This document shows positions 20,770 through 33,512 of a stretch of DNA of 64,000 nucleotides, one piece after another. The stretch is from Selaginella moellendorffii. Lineage: Eukaryota > Streptophyta > Lycopodiopsida > Selaginellales > Selaginellaceae. A program made the translations under genes and the position numbers. The stretch covers positions 446,736 through 510,735 of the forward strand of contig NW_003314287.1 in assembly GCF_000143415.4 (NCBI RefSeq), read 5' to 3'. Each line of letters begins with the position of its first letter. Positions within the stretch are counted from its first letter, which is position 1. The notes under the pieces are model-generated. The model was not told where the DNA came from and ran no database searches. It saw only the letters and a list, made by a program, of their open reading frames with translations.

Positions 20770-22888
20770 ATGGCCGTGGTGTCCGCGAGGCTACAATGCG
20801 CTCGCGAGGATCAATTCGCGAGGGAATCCTCGGATCATCTGGCGAAAAGGCAGCGCCCAGGCAAGGCGCGCACGGTTCCGAGGATCGATGCCGCGGAATC
20901 AAGCAGGGAAGCGCTGCGCATTGCGGTGGATCGGCTGGAGCGATTGTCGAACGAGGAGGAGGAGGATCAGACCGGCACTTGCGTTTCACTTCTCAAGCTG
21001 TGCGGGGATTCCAGAGCGCTGGCCGAGGGCCGCCGCCTCCACGCTCACATCGAATCAGGGTTTGGTGTCCCATCGCGGCACAGGACAATGCTCGCGAATC
21101 TCGTCGTCCGGATGTATGGCAAGTGCCGGAGCATCGATGAGGCAAGGAAGGCTTTCGAAGGAATCGACGAGCGGGATCGAGATCTCTTCTCGTGGAACAT
21201 GATGATCGCGGCATTAGCCGAGAACGGGCACCTGGAGGGAGCCCAGGAAATCTTTGAGAGGATGCCAGTAAAGGATGTGGTGGCTAGAACAGCCATGGTG
21301 GCCGCGCATGCGAATTTTGGGAGTCTAGAGGACGCAAAGAACGTCTTTGATAGCATGCCAGTTCGCGACGTTGTGGCATGGAGTGCTATGATCACGGCAT
21401 TTAGCCAAAGAGGGCATTGTCGCGAGGCCCTTCACACTTACCGGATCATGGATCTCGAAGGGATGAAACCCAACGACATAACCTTCATCAGCGCTCTAGA
21501 TGCTTGCGCAGGTATGAAACTTTGCTACCTCATTGTTGGTCTTTCTTTCCTTCTTTTAGTTTTCATTCTTTGCTTGTTTCTGGCGCTTCTTTGTGCTTGT
21601 TGTGAAAGCTGATCTGGTATTGTCCTGATAATGATTTAAGAGTTTGTGGCTGCTGCGCATCATTGTTGGTCTCTTTTAGTTTTTATTCTTTCTTCTTGCT
21701 TGTTTCTGGCCGCTTCTTTGTATTCGTGTTGCTTGTTGTGAAACCTGGTCTTGGAACCCTGTCCTAATACTGATTTTTAGATTTTGTGGCCTTCCAGGAT
21801 TGACATCTATAGCCGAAGGAAGAGTCATTCACGCAAACATTCTCCAGACCGGCTTTGAAACCAGGCTCAAAGTTTCGACTGCTCTCGTCAACATGTACGG
21901 GAAATGTGGGAGTGTAGAATCCGCAAAACAGGTTTTTGACGGCATGAGTTCTAGAAACTCGTATACTTGGACAGCAATCGTGTCGGCCAACGCTCAAAAC
22001 GGGTACTACGAAGGAGCGGTGGTAATGTTCCAGACGATGGAGCTCGAGGGTGTTAAGCCGGATGGGATCAGTTTTATCAGCTTGCTCTACGCTTGCAGTC
22101 ATGGCGGTTTTCTCGGCACTGGAAAGCAGTATTTTTCTTCGATGAAAGCCGACTATGGAGTCCCGCCCTCTCACAGCCACCACGAGTGCGTGATGGATTT
22201 GCTGGGACGAGCAGGGAGGCTGGAAGAAGCAGAGCTTTTGATCGAGAAAATACCATCTACGGGGCATGTTTTAGCTTACCGGACTTTACTCGCGGCGTGT
22301 AAAATTCACAGAGACGTTGAGAGAGGAGCAAGAGCTGCCGAGAAACTCTTCGTGATCGACTCCAAGAATCCATCTCCATACTTGCTGCTGATGAATATAT
22401 ACGCCGCTGCTGGACTGTGGGACTTGGCAAGCAAAGTGAGAAAAGCTCTCAAAGAAAAGGGACTGAAGAAGGAAGCAGGTTGTAGCTGGATTGTGGTGAA
22501 GAGCAAGGTGCACGAGTTTACAGCTAGTGGTGGAAGCGATCATCCCCGGAAAGAAGAGATCTACGCCGAAGTTCACAGGCTCGAGAGTGAAATGCGTAAA
22601 AGATATGGATACAAGCCGGATACCAGCGCGGTGATCTTTGACGTTGATGAGGAGGAAAAGGAACAGAGGGTGCGGTTCCACAGCGAGAAGCTAGCCATTG
22701 CGTTTGGGATAATCAGCACTCCAAACGGAAGCCCGCTGACGATCATGAAGAACTTGAGAGTGTGTGCCGATTGCCACAGTGCAACGAAGCTGATATCTCT
22801 GATCGCTGGAAGAAGCATCCTTGTCAGGGACGGTAACCGGTTTCACCAAGTAAAGGACGGAGTGTGCTCTTGTCGAGATTACTGGTGA
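20770..22888 (+). CDS. PPR protein with DYW deaminase domain
   Basis: Organellar RNA-editing factor of the PLS-DYW class; these read C-to-U sites in plastid or mitochondrial transcripts, which are exceptionally numerous in lycophytes. Exons 20770-21511 and 21798-22888 give 610 residues. The PPR tract includes LVVRMYGKCRSIDEARKAF, FSWNMMIAALAENGHLEGA, VAWSAMITAFSQRGHCREAL and WTAIVSANAQNGYYEGAV, then E motifs (WDLASKVRKALKEKGLKKE). The C-terminal DYW domain has the deaminase signature HSEKLAIAFG...CADCH, further Cys/His zinc ligands, and the exact terminal CSCRDYW. It is complete. The 286-nt intron interrupts a PPR tract, where most family members have none, and is itself made of a tandem duplication. 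Target site and organelle cannot be told. Confidence 0.92.
21530..21790. repeat. Tandem duplication filling the PPR intron
   Basis: Two roughly 125-bp copies follow each other: CATTGTTGGTCT, TTTTAGTTTT.ATTCTTT, CTTGCTTGTTTCTGG, CGCTTCTTTGT, CTTGTTGTGAAA, then TGTCCT.ATA.TGATTT and GTTTGTGGC/TTTTGTGGC. Together they occupy nearly the whole intron. Confidence 0.8.
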
Positions 22889-23137
22889 TTCGATCTACAC
22901 TTCTCTCTACAACTTCCATCGCCAAGCCTCGGAAACGGAAGGCTGCACTTTGAGGTAATGATGATGGTTTTACTTCTTCTCTAATATCCACGTTTATCAG
23001 GTTCGAACAGTGATTTGATTTAAACGTCGTTATTTACAAGTTTCCAAGCTCCAAGTCATTGTCGGGTAAGCTGACTTTGTTTTTCTCGGTGACCTGATGC
23101 TCCTAAGTTTTTATTTTTTCTCTCTCCCTCTAGGACC

Positions 23138-24812
23138 ATGGCGCCTAGAACACCCAAGAGCGTTGTTAAGGTGGATGTAACAAAGCAGCCATGGGAGCAA
23201 GACAGTCCTCTTCACAACAGATGGCATCCAGACATTCCTCCAGTTGCTCAGGTTTCGGTAGAGGAGCTCTTCAGAGTAGAAACAATAGATTGGACTGGAG
23301 GCCAAATTCTAGACAATGATTCTGCAGAAGATGTGAAGAACATCGACTTGTCCAGGGTAAGCATTCAAGCTTTAGTCGTTTGTTTATCTTTCTGTTTGTC
23401 TTCCAGGTGCATTATCTGAGTGGGCCGATCCGAGTTATGGACGAGGCTGGCAAGCCTGCAATCCCTGGTGACATTCTCGTGGTTGAGATATGCAACCTTG
23501 GACCACTTCCAGGAGACGAGTGGGGATTCACTGGAACTTTCGACCGAGAGAATGGTGGTGGATTTCTTACAGACCATTTTCCTTCCGCCACCAAAGCAAT
23601 CTGGCACTTTGATGGCATTTTTGCATACTCTCGACACATTCCAGGTTAAAAAAAGCTGAAAGTTTGTCTAATTAGTGTTTCTTCCTCATTTTCTGGACGA
23701 CAGGGGTTCGTTTTCCAGGACTGATTCATCCGGGACTTATTGGCACCGCGCCGTCGAAAGAACTATTAGATATCTGGAACAGCCGTGAGCGCTTACTCGT
23801 AGAAGAAACTCCGAGCTTGACACTCTGCAGTTCACTTCATACTCGGCCACTTGCGAACTTGCCTCTAGCAAAAGGAGCTCTTCTTGGAAAGGTTTGTTCT
23901 GTTTGAATTAGATCTCTTTTATATATTGTGATTTGCTTCGTTCTCGTAACAGATTCCTCCAGGCTCTTCCCAGTGGCAAGCAATTGCAAATGAGGCTGCA
24001 AGAACGATCCCGGGAAGAGAGAATGGTGGCAACTGTGATATAAAAAACCTGAGCAGGGGCTGCAAGGTCTATTTCCCAGTGTTTGTGGAAGGAGCAAACT
24101 TAAGCATGGGAGACATGCATTTCTCTCAAGGCGATGGCGAGGTCTCTTTCTGCGGAGCAATCGAGATGAGTGGCTTCCTCGAGCTAAGGTCCGTTAATCT
24201 CGAAACTTCATTTTTCAAACTTTTGATGTTTCCAAACTTTCCAGGTGTGAGATTCTTCGAGGAGGAATGGAAAGATATATGACTCCAATCGGGCCGACAA
24301 AGCTCCACGTCCATCCTTTGTTTGAGATCGGCCCGCTGGAGCCAAGATTCTCAGAGTGGCTAGTTTTCGAGGGAGTGAGCGTGGATGAGTCTGGCAAGCA
24401 ACACTTTCTGGACGCGAGCATTGCCTACAAACGAGCAGTCCTCAACGCGATACACTACTTCTCAAACTTTGGATACTCTAAAGAACAGGTAAAATCAAGT
24501 TGGTTTTAGAACTTCTTTGTGACAATTTGTTCGACCAGGTCTATTTGCTTCTCTCCTGCTGCCCGTGCGAAGGACGCATCTCTGGAATCGTGGATGCTCC
24601 AAACGCTGTAGCCACTCTCGCCGTCCCGACAGCCATATTCGATCAGGTTGGAGCTCTCTTCTAAAGTTTCCTTTTTCTCATTTCTCTTCGCACAGGATGT
24701 TCGTCCCAAGCGAGGCACTCCAAGCGCTGCTCGTGTGATCCAGCAAGCCAACGTTCCCAAATGCGTCTACGAAGGCAAACTTCCCATCACCAAAGTTCTC
24801 TCGCTGGAATAA
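23138..24812 (+). CDS. Formamidase (acetamidase/formamidase family)
   Basis: Hydrolyses formamide (possibly other short amides) to formate and ammonia; cytosolic in related plants. Seven exons (23138-23356, 23407-23644, 23704-23891, 23953-24188, 24245-24488, 24539-24646, 24696-24812) give 449 residues with consistent phases; relatives are about 450. Family blocks: WHPDIPPVAQV, VHYLSGPIRVMDEAGKPAIP, GDILVVEICNLGPLPGDEWG, HFDGIFAYSRHIPG, FPGLIHPGLIGTAPS, GGNCDIKNLSRGCKVYFPVF and VEGANLSMGDMHFSQGDGE. All introns are 48-61 nt. TCTCTCCCTCTAG just before the ATG suggests an intron in the 5' leader. It is complete and probably functional. Confidence 0.94.
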
Positions 24813-25415
24813 GGAAAGAGAAGAAGAACCAGTAGAGAATCTACTGTGAAACTTCCGAGGAAGGTCGTGAGAGCGTTAGACCGTGTCATACCCGATTATA
24901 GTACCATAAAAAAATATGGAAGAGAGTCTAACCATGCATGAATAATAATATTAATAATAATAAGTTTAATAAGTTTAATTGCATGTAATACTTATTATTT
25001 TATCATCAAACAAACTTTTACAAAAAAATTAAAATTTATTATTATTAAGACTTTAAAAAGTTTATTAATATTTATTATTGACAATAAGTCCTCCTTTCCC
25101 TGATTAACTCTTTGCATGCATTTGGATGGGCTGGGTTGCTCTTCTTTTGAAAATGGACTGGAGCTTTTTCCATTGTGGTGGTGTCGATCAAATCTCCAGG
25201 ACGAGGAGCAGCAGTAGCAGCAGCACCACCGAGAGATCCCACCACGGTATTGTAATGCTCGCTGGTCTCCCTCATTCCTCCAATCACCCCTCCCGGAAGA
25301 ACTTTCGAGTAGCGCTTTGATCACTACTCACTCCTCCTGGTCACTCCTCCTGGTCCCTGGGATGTGAATCCATCCGGAAAACGATCCAGCATCCGGAAAA
25401 GTGACGAGATCCAGC
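24813..25415. other. Formamidase / PLATZ intergenic region
   Basis: No gene is visible. 24,895-25,080 is AT-rich with an (ATA)n-like run at about 24,940-24,963 and repeated AAGTTTAATAAGTTTAAT. 25,330-25,350 holds a doubled CACTCCTCCTGGT. Confidence 0.55.
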
Positions 25416-26327
25416 ATGCGTTCCAAAGTTCCCAGAGAAGGCCCGGCCTGGGTGGACGAGTTCCTGTCCGGCGACTACTTCACCAGCTGCGACTTCCACA
25501 CCGGCGGCAAGAACGAGCGCAACCAGTTCTGCACCGAATGCTCCGGCAGCGGCCCCCTCTGCCAGTTCGGCCTCCTCGCCTCGCACTCGGGCCACCGGAC
25601 TCTCCAAGTCCGCAAGGCCTCACACATGGACTCCATCCGGGTCGTGGACATCCAGCAGTGCCTCGAGGTCTCGGACATCCAGACGTACTCCATCAACAGC
25701 GCCAAGATCGTATTCCTGCTCAGCCGTCCACAGCCCCGTCCCAGCAAAGGAGCTCTCCACGCCTGCCTGTGCTGCAACCGGGCTCTCTCGGACGACGTCA
25801 AGTTCTGCTCGCTTGCATGTAAGCTGGACGTGCTGAGGGAGCAGCCGGAGGACAGATCCATCACGTTTGCATTGCCGGCCGATGGGGAGGTCGCTGGAGG
25901 TGGTGAAAAGGAGCAGCGGCAGCAGCCGCTCGAGGAAGTGGAGCAGAAGTTCTCGTCAGCTGAAATGGTTTCCACCAGCGAGCAGCAGCAGCACAATCTG
26001 CAACAACAGGAACAACACCAACAACAATGGCAGCAAAACGGTGAGCTCGGGACCCAGCAAAAACCAGCGAAGAGGAAGAGGCTGTCCAAGAGGAAGAAAT
26101 GGACAGAGAAGAAGGGGATCAGGAAGAAGCAGCCTACCAAGTTGCTGCTTCCAAAGCTCCGCAATCGGCTGTTGCTCGAGGAGGAGGAGAATGGATCCGG
26201 CTGCTTCAAAAGGAAGAACAGTGAGGCATTCCAGGATTCGCCCACCACACCTGAAAAGTTCGAGTCAATTTCCACTGCGAAAGCTCGATGCAGAAAAGGC
26301 GTACCTCGTAGAGCACCGATGGGGTAG
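25416..26327 (+). CDS. PLATZ-family zinc-dependent DNA-binding protein
   Basis: Plant AT-rich sequence and zinc-binding proteins act in the nucleus, mostly as transcriptional repressors. The first ATG in frame is 25416 (the codon at 25401 is GTG), giving 303 residues without introns. The PLATZ domain spans about residues 13-145: WVDEFLSGDYFTSCDFHTGG, FCTECSGSGPLCQFG, HSGHRTLQVRKASH, IQTYSINSAKIVFLLSRPQP and CLCCNRALSDDVKFCSLACK, so the Cys/His ligands are intact. After it comes a Gln-rich segment (about 185-225) and a Lys/Arg-rich tract (KRKRLSKRKKWTEKKGIRKK), then the family-typical end RCRKGVPRRAPMG. The long polyglutamine/basic middle makes it larger than most PLATZ proteins (about 200-260). 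Confidence 0.9.
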   Translation: MRSKVPREGPAWVDEFLSGDYFTSCDFHTGGKNERNQFCTECSGSGPLCQFGLLASHSGHRTLQVRKASHMDSIRVVDIQQCLEVSDIQTYSINSAKIVFLLSRPQPRPSKGALHACLCCNRALSDDVKFCSLACKLDVLREQPEDRSITFALPADGEVAGGGEKEQRQQPLEEVEQKFSSAEMVSTSEQQQHNLQQQEQHQQQWQQNGELGTQQKPAKRKRLSKRKKWTEKKGIRKKQPTKLLLPKLRNRLLLEEEENGSGCFKRKNSEAFQDSPTTPEKFESISTAKARCRKGVPRRAPMG

Positions 26328-26722
26328 TAGCCTGGATCATCGATAGAGAATTCAAAGTGCTCGCTGGATGGATCAACCTTGAAACGGGCATAAGTTCCAC
26401 AGGTACTTGTAAACTTTCTTGGAACGTTTTCCTGTTCTTTCGTTAGAAAAGAGAAAAACAAACTAAACCATTAGCCTGTGAAGAAGCAAAAAAAGAAAAA
26501 GTTCTGTGCAGATCAAAGAGCGCACGTTATGTGAATAACAATAGTTTTTTTCAGAGGTTTGAAGCAAACTGGCATCGAATGACTCCAAACAAATGCGCTA
26601 GCTGTCTGTAACTACATATATGAGTGCTTAGCTTATTTTGTCCCTACTGGAAATCGTGCTGCTTTGCCTGCGAATCATGGTTCGTTGCTGGGATTTATTA
26701 TGGCGAGAGGGAAGTTACCGGA

Positions 26723-27357
26723 TCATCGCAGCTCCGATTTTCTTATCCCATTTATGATCGTCTCCAAGCGTCCGCTCTCATGAGCTTCGACAGTGTCTGC
26801 AACGCACAAACGCCAGTGAGTGGAAAAAAGCACGCAACTAGTTTGCACGAACTCTACGTGCCAACCATCCTAGAGGCGACGAGAAAAAAATGTACCATCA
26901 GAGCCACCGATGTGTTTACCACCAACGAAAACTTGTGGAACAGTGCGGCGTCCCACTAGGCCTTGCAACGCTTCCTGGATCTCGTCTCCATCCTCTAAGA
27001 ACACCAATTAAAAAACACTGAGAACATCCAGTACGAAAGAAAAAAAAGAATTTTTTCGAGTACCTCTTAGATCCAGCTCAACAACATGGGGAGTTTCATT
27101 CAAGCTCTTGAAAACCGACTTAGCTCTCCGGCAATAGCTGAGATTTCCAAGGGACAAGCGTTAGAGACCCCTCCCCACAGCTCGATCGACATAGAATTGA
27201 GAACTTACGGGCAATAAGACTTGGAAAAAATCACGATGTCGTGATTATCGATCGTGCTCTTCACAAACGAAGGCGCCGACGATCCATCCGCCGCGCGCGT
27301 CACGGCGAGCGCCACAATCCCGCACAGCACCACCGCCGGAAACCCCATTCTCCTCAT
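26723..27357 (-). CDS. CPYC-type glutaredoxin with signal peptide
   Basis: Glutathione-dependent dithiol oxidoreductase, similar to the secretory-pathway GRXC3/C4 group. Four exons (27357-27209, 27137-27064, 26994-26896, 26796-26723) give 131 residues. Residues 1-22 are a signal peptide ([16 protein letters not shown]). The active site CPYC is itself split by intron 1, being rebuilt across 27209/27137. Then follow [20 protein letters not shown], the glutathione-binding [19 protein letters not shown] and the closing [18 protein letters not shown]. Introns are 71, 69 and 99 nt, all in phase. A telo-box lies 14 bp before the ATG. It is complete and should be active. Confidence 0.92.
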
Positions 27358-27370
27358 CCTCGCTGCAGAT

Positions 27371-27380
27371 AAACCCTAAA
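27371..27380. promoter_or_regulatory. Telo-box AAACCCTAAA upstream of glutaredoxin
   Basis: AAACCCTAAA lies 14 bp before the glutaredoxin start codon. A second AAAACCCTAA (27,425-27,434) overlaps the stop codon of the neighbouring NPF gene. Confidence 0.5.
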
Positions 27381-27429
27381 AACCGGTGACCTAATTCCGC
27401 TCTTGCATTGAATATTCTCACATAAAACC

Positions 27430-29775
27430 CTAACACGTTTCACCATCTCTTTCTTTGTCTTGCTCTTCCTTGTACGTGTAGAATCGCGCACACACGAGGA
27501 ACAACGCAAAGTTCACGGCATTGAGACATGCGAGAAGCCAGTAGTAGTAATCGAGATGCCACTGCCAGCTCTGGTGGAGCCAATTCGTGGACGATCCCAC
27601 GATGGAATTGAGCGCGCTCGCCAAGAAACTCCCAATCGCGGCTGTGAATGGCAGCAGCGAGCTTCCAAAGCAGCGCATCCCTTCCGGTGCCTGGCTGTAG
27701 AAGAGCTCGATCAATCCAATCGTCCCGAAGATCGACGCGAGACCATACATCGAGAACTGGATCGTGAGCAAGAACGCGGAGAATCGCGCCCTCTTGGATT
27801 CCGCCCTCTTGTGCTCCACGAATCCGGCGACGATCATGGTGAGCGTGGACAGAAAGAGCCCAATCCCGATTCTCTGGAGATGCGTGGTTCCGCGAGGATT
27901 TCCAGTGAGCTTTTGCATCGCTGGGACGTAGACGAGCTCGTAGAAGGGGATGGCGATCATGACGAACACCGAGGAGAGAAACGGGACGGATGGAGCTGGG
28001 ACCTGGATGGATTTGGAGAGGCTTCTGTCCATCATCAGGGCCTGGACGGTGGAATAGTTGAGGAGCACGACGACGGTGCTCATGAGGAGCATCGTGGTGG
28101 CGCAGATTGGCAAGAGCCGGATCATCGCCTTGAGCTCCTCGACTTGGGTCACCGTGCACAGCGTCCACGATCCCTCCACTTCGTGATCCAGGCCGATCTT
28201 CACCGCGGCCTTGTCGAGAAATCTGGAAGAACGAGGACAAGTTAAATCTTTGAAGAGTTTCAAGGAGATGGAAGTTTATAGAACTTGTAGCGAAGATAGA
28301 AAAGATTTGAGAGAAGTTGGGAAGCAAAGGCCTACGATCTTTGAGAGTTTCAAGGAGCTAAAAGACTTTCAACTAGCAAAGATGAGAGAGTTGGCAAAGA
28401 TCTTAGATTCAGAGAGTTGGCAAGCAAAGGCCAGAGTTTCAAGGAGCTAGAAGACTTTCAACTAGCAAAGATGAGAGAGGTGGCAAAGATCTTAGATTTG
28501 AGAGAGTTGGCAAGCAAAGATCTTTGAGAGTTTCAAGGAGGTAGAAGCAAAGATCTTGGAGGAGATGGGAATGAAAACCTTGCCTTAGTCCATCGGTATG
28601 CTGGATCTTGCTACTCCCCGGGATGGCGGACATTCTTCCAGGAACTTCGTAGAGCAAATTCACATCTTGCGGCAATTCCAGCTTCCTCTTTCGATACGCG
28701 GACACGATCACTTGGAGGAGCCTCGTCACTGGGCTCCCGCTCGGCCGCTTTTGCTTGTAGAAGGGCGTTCCAGCGAAGAACAATGCGTTCCCGGCGGCCA
28801 TGGCGATGGCCAGGGTGGTGAGCCCCCAGTTCCAGCCGAATTGGACCTGGATGTAGACGACGATCGTGAGCGCGAGGACGAATCCCAGGTCGAGCGTCAT
28901 GTAGAGGGAGCTGAAGAACATGCCGAGGTTCTTCTTGTCGCTGGGGTTGCCTCTGTCGAATTGATCGGCTCCAAAGACAACGATGTTGGATTTGATCCCC
29001 CCAAAGCCGATCGCGACGATGAGCAGCGAGACGTAGAGGTATCCCATCTGGAAAGCTGTGGCCTTCTCGTCTAGGCATTGTTCAGCGTCGTGCTTGCAAA
29101 TCCTTGGAGAGAGTGGAGCTACCACGGCTCCAGCAGCCAAGAGAATGAGTCCCTGGAAGTATGATCGTTCCATAGGTGAGATCAAGAATCAAAGTTTGCA
29201 GGCGAGACGAAGAACTACCAGAAAAAATCAAACCTTTGCTAGTTGCTAGAGACGAAAAATTATCAGAAAAATCAAATCTTTGCTAGCGAAGTTGCTAGAG
29301 ACGAAGAACTATCAGAAAAATCAAATATTTAGCACCAGCGAAGTCGAAGAACTATAGGTTGCTTTGATAGCAAAGTTGCTAGAGACAAAGAAAAATCAAA
29401 TCTTTGCAAGAGAGGGAATGAGAGATCAGAGAACCTAGCTTGAACTTACCAGGAGGTGGACGATCGAAAAGATGGCGATGGTGGCGTATCGGCCAAGGTA
29501 AGCGTCGGCGAGAAAGCCCCCAAGGAGTGGCGTGGTTCCACAAACTCCAAAGAACACTGTGATGATCGTGCTCGCTTCCAGGGGTGATTTGTGCATCACG
29601 TCCATGAGATACGAGACGAAGCTCGTCGCAAAGGTCGTGAAAGCCATTCTCTCGGCAACTTCACTGCCTGTGGAGAAAATAGAAATCTTTTCCTCGGTTA
29701 GAGACTCAGGGATCGTTTTTTCGTGAGCTTACCAAGAACGAAGACTGCTGCAAACCATCCTCCTCTCTCGGCCAT
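27430..29775 (-). CDS. NPF/PTR-family transporter
   Basis: Proton-coupled transporter of nitrate, peptides or hormones; the substrate cannot be predicted. Four exons (29775-29733, 29667-29450, 29152-28584, 28222-27430) give 540 residues, slightly short for the family (550-610). Visible: GGWFAAVFVLG, SEVAERMAFTTFATSFVSYL, TPLLGGFLADAYLGRYATI, FGADQFDRGNPSDKKN, FFSSLYMTLDLGF (the usual FFNWFYF position), the LRFLDKAAV junction, and FGTIGLIELFYSQAPEGMRC. I do not see a clear ExxER in the sequence SEVAERM, which has E-V-A-E-R in that place, so the proton-coupling motif is present as EVAER. Intron 3 uses a GC donor (AAG|GCAAGG), required to keep the frame. Introns 2 and 3 (297 and 361 nt) consist of tandem repeats. 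The stop is TAG 27430-27432. Confidence 0.9.
28346..28560. repeat. 88-bp tandem repeat in NPF intron 3
   Basis: GAGTTTCAAGGAGCTA(A/G)AAG starts at about 28,346 and 28,434, and a shorter variant at 28,528. Units carry ACTTTCAACTAGCAAAGATG, GGCAAAGATCTTAGATT and AGAGTTGGCAAGCAAAG. About 2.5 copies. Confidence 0.8.
29195..29405. repeat. Tandem repeats in NPF intron 2
   Basis: Variants of TTGCTAGAGACGA(A)GAACTA, ATCAGAAAAATCAAAT and CTTTGCTAG(CGAAG) recur four or five times at 50-60 bp spacing and fill most of the intron. Confidence 0.75.
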
Positions 29776-30172
29776 GGCGTTCTTCGAGTAAACATTTTAG
29801 AAGTTTCTTTCCCAAAGTAAACAGCGTTTTAAACTGGTGGAGAACTTGGTGAGGACCGTCGATCGACCTGGAGAAGCATCGGAGCCACAGCCCCGAGATT
29901 GCTTCACTTGATCATGCTTCGTCGAAGCCGAAACTTTTTGGCAACTTTGGACGGTCCCTGGAAATCTAAGAGCGTGATAGGCGAGCAAAAGGACAATGGC
30001 AACTCACGACAAGATCGAGAGATTGTTGTCACAGCTCATATCTAGTGCTCATCACGCGTAAACAGGCAAATAGCGCCAACCAAAACCTCTTGGAACATCA
30101 AAACCATCGCGGTGCGAATGGAACAAGTCCATTTGGCTTTAAGTTGTTTTAGTTGGTTTTAGTTCTTCGGCT
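29776..30172. promoter_or_regulatory. Divergent promoter region, NPF / NAD(P)-binding protein
   Basis: 397 bp separate the two divergent start codons. No telo-box or repeat was seen. It must contain both promoters. Confidence 0.5.
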
Positions 30173-31870
<1,698 letters not shown>

Positions 31871-32050
31871 TTAATCCCTGTTTAGTTTTAATGCAAAAAT
31901 GAGATTAGACAAGGTCCCGGGTTCGATCTTTCTTGTTGTTAGGGTTCTTCCATTTCCCGTATCCCGAGTCGAGGGAATGGAATTTTGGCACAGGGAACGC
32001 ATGGCGTAAGCTGCCGCGCCCGGCCGCCACGGGTGCTATCGAAATCCGCG

Positions 32051-33348
32051 ATGGAAGTCTCCTCCTGCGGCTTCAATCCGTGCTTGAATCACAGCCTGCT
32101 CGATTTTGGGCCCAGGAAGGGGCAGCGGTGCCAGGTTCTAGGGCACAGAAAATGCAGCTCTCGCGCCGTGAGCTCTTCCGGTTCTACCGTGTTTTCGATC
32201 GATGAGAGAAGGGGCAGGGGATTCTCCAAACCCCATTTCTTGTCGTTCGTTGAGCCTGGAGAGAATTTCACCTCTGCTGTGATTTTCTCGCGGAGCAAGA
32301 AGAGGCGCGCATTTTCTGGTAAGTTCTCGTACGAGTCTCTCGTTTTTTTGGTTCTTGTTGTGTTCGTGAAGTTAGCCGTGGTGTTGCTTGGTATTCTTTG
32401 TGTGTTCTTGGCTAGCGGAAAAAGGAATTTTCTGTTCTTCTTGGTCATGAAAAACTTGTTTATCGTTGAGCGTTGCATTCTTGGAGAACTTTCTTCCATG
32501 ATCTAAACATTTAAAAATTTCTCTCAGGTTCTCTGGTAGTCCGAGCAGCACAGAACCATTCCAACGATCCCTCCGACGAGAAAGAAGAAAAGGAAGGCCC
32601 GGAGAACTCCTCCGACTCCCAGGGCACAGACTGGCGAGCATTCCGCGCGAGGCTGATCGCCAACGAGCGATCCGTCGAAGAGCAGGACCAGCCCAGCACC
32701 TCGGACGCCTCCAAAGCTCCGGAGAACTTCGCAAAGTCTCTTGGGGCTCGCTGGGCTCATCCCATCCTCAAGCCCGAGGCCGGCTGCGTGCTCATCGCCA
32801 CGGACAAGCTCGACGAGCTCTCCATCTTCGAGCGGACAGTGATCATCCTCCTCAGCGCCGGATCCAGCAAAGGCAACGAGGGACCCTTCGGCCTCATCCT
32901 CAACCGGCCTCTCCCTCACGTCCTCAAAGACATCCGGCCACAGGACCAAGCTCTCGCCGAGGCGTTTGGAGAAAGCCAGGTACACTTCGGTGGTCCGCTC
33001 GTCTCGGACTTGATCCTGCTGCTGCAAGGAGCCAGCGCCAGGAAAGGCTACCAGGAAGTAGTTCCAGGGATCTTCTACAGCTCGGCCGAGGGACTGGATC
33101 AGGCAGTGAGTATGATCAAAGACAAGGCCTCCGGCGCCGAGGACTTTAGATTCTTCTTCGGCTACGCCGGGTGGGCGATCGGGCAGCTCGAGAGAGAAGT
33201 GGAGGATGGATACTGGTGCGTTGCGGCGTGTAGCACGAATCTCTTCATCTCCGGCTCGGCTGCTAATCTCTGGGAGGAAGTGTTGAAGCTCATGGGTGGG
33301 CAGTACGCGGAGCTTAGCAAGAAGCCCAAGAAGCGATGGTTTAAGTGA
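32051..33348 (+). CDS. UPF0301/DUF179 (AlgH-like) plastid protein
   Basis: Member of the AlgH-like UPF0301 family; function undefined. The first in-frame ATG is 32051. Exons 32051-32318 and 32528-33348 give 362 residues. The N-terminus (about 90 residues, basic, Ser-rich) looks like a plastid transit peptide and is followed by an acidic linker. The UPF0301 domain covers the C-terminal 200 residues: HPILKPEAGCVLIATDKLD, RTVIILLSAGSSKGNEGPFG, LILNRPLPHVL, VHFGGPLVSDLILLL, FRFFFGYAGWAIGQLEREVE and GYWCVAACSTNLF. The family's G-L-ILNRP and GGP/GYAGW signatures are intact. A TTAGGGTTCTT telo-box-like site is 100 bp upstream. Confidence 0.9.
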
Positions 33349-33512
33349 AGCTCCTTCGTGCCAATAAGATGGATCTCTTCGTCTAGCTCTTCGTCAAGAA
33401 GGGAAGCTAAAGAAAGCTCTCCATTTCGCTGTAAGAGATAAGTGCAAGTTAAAGTGCCTAAGAACCCTAAAGTGCCAGCAAGAGCCCTACATTTATTTTA
33501 GGGCTCCTAGCG

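Noticed and set aside
25401-25415. PLATZ start at 25,401
   Set aside because: The codon is GTG; the first ATG in frame is 25,416.
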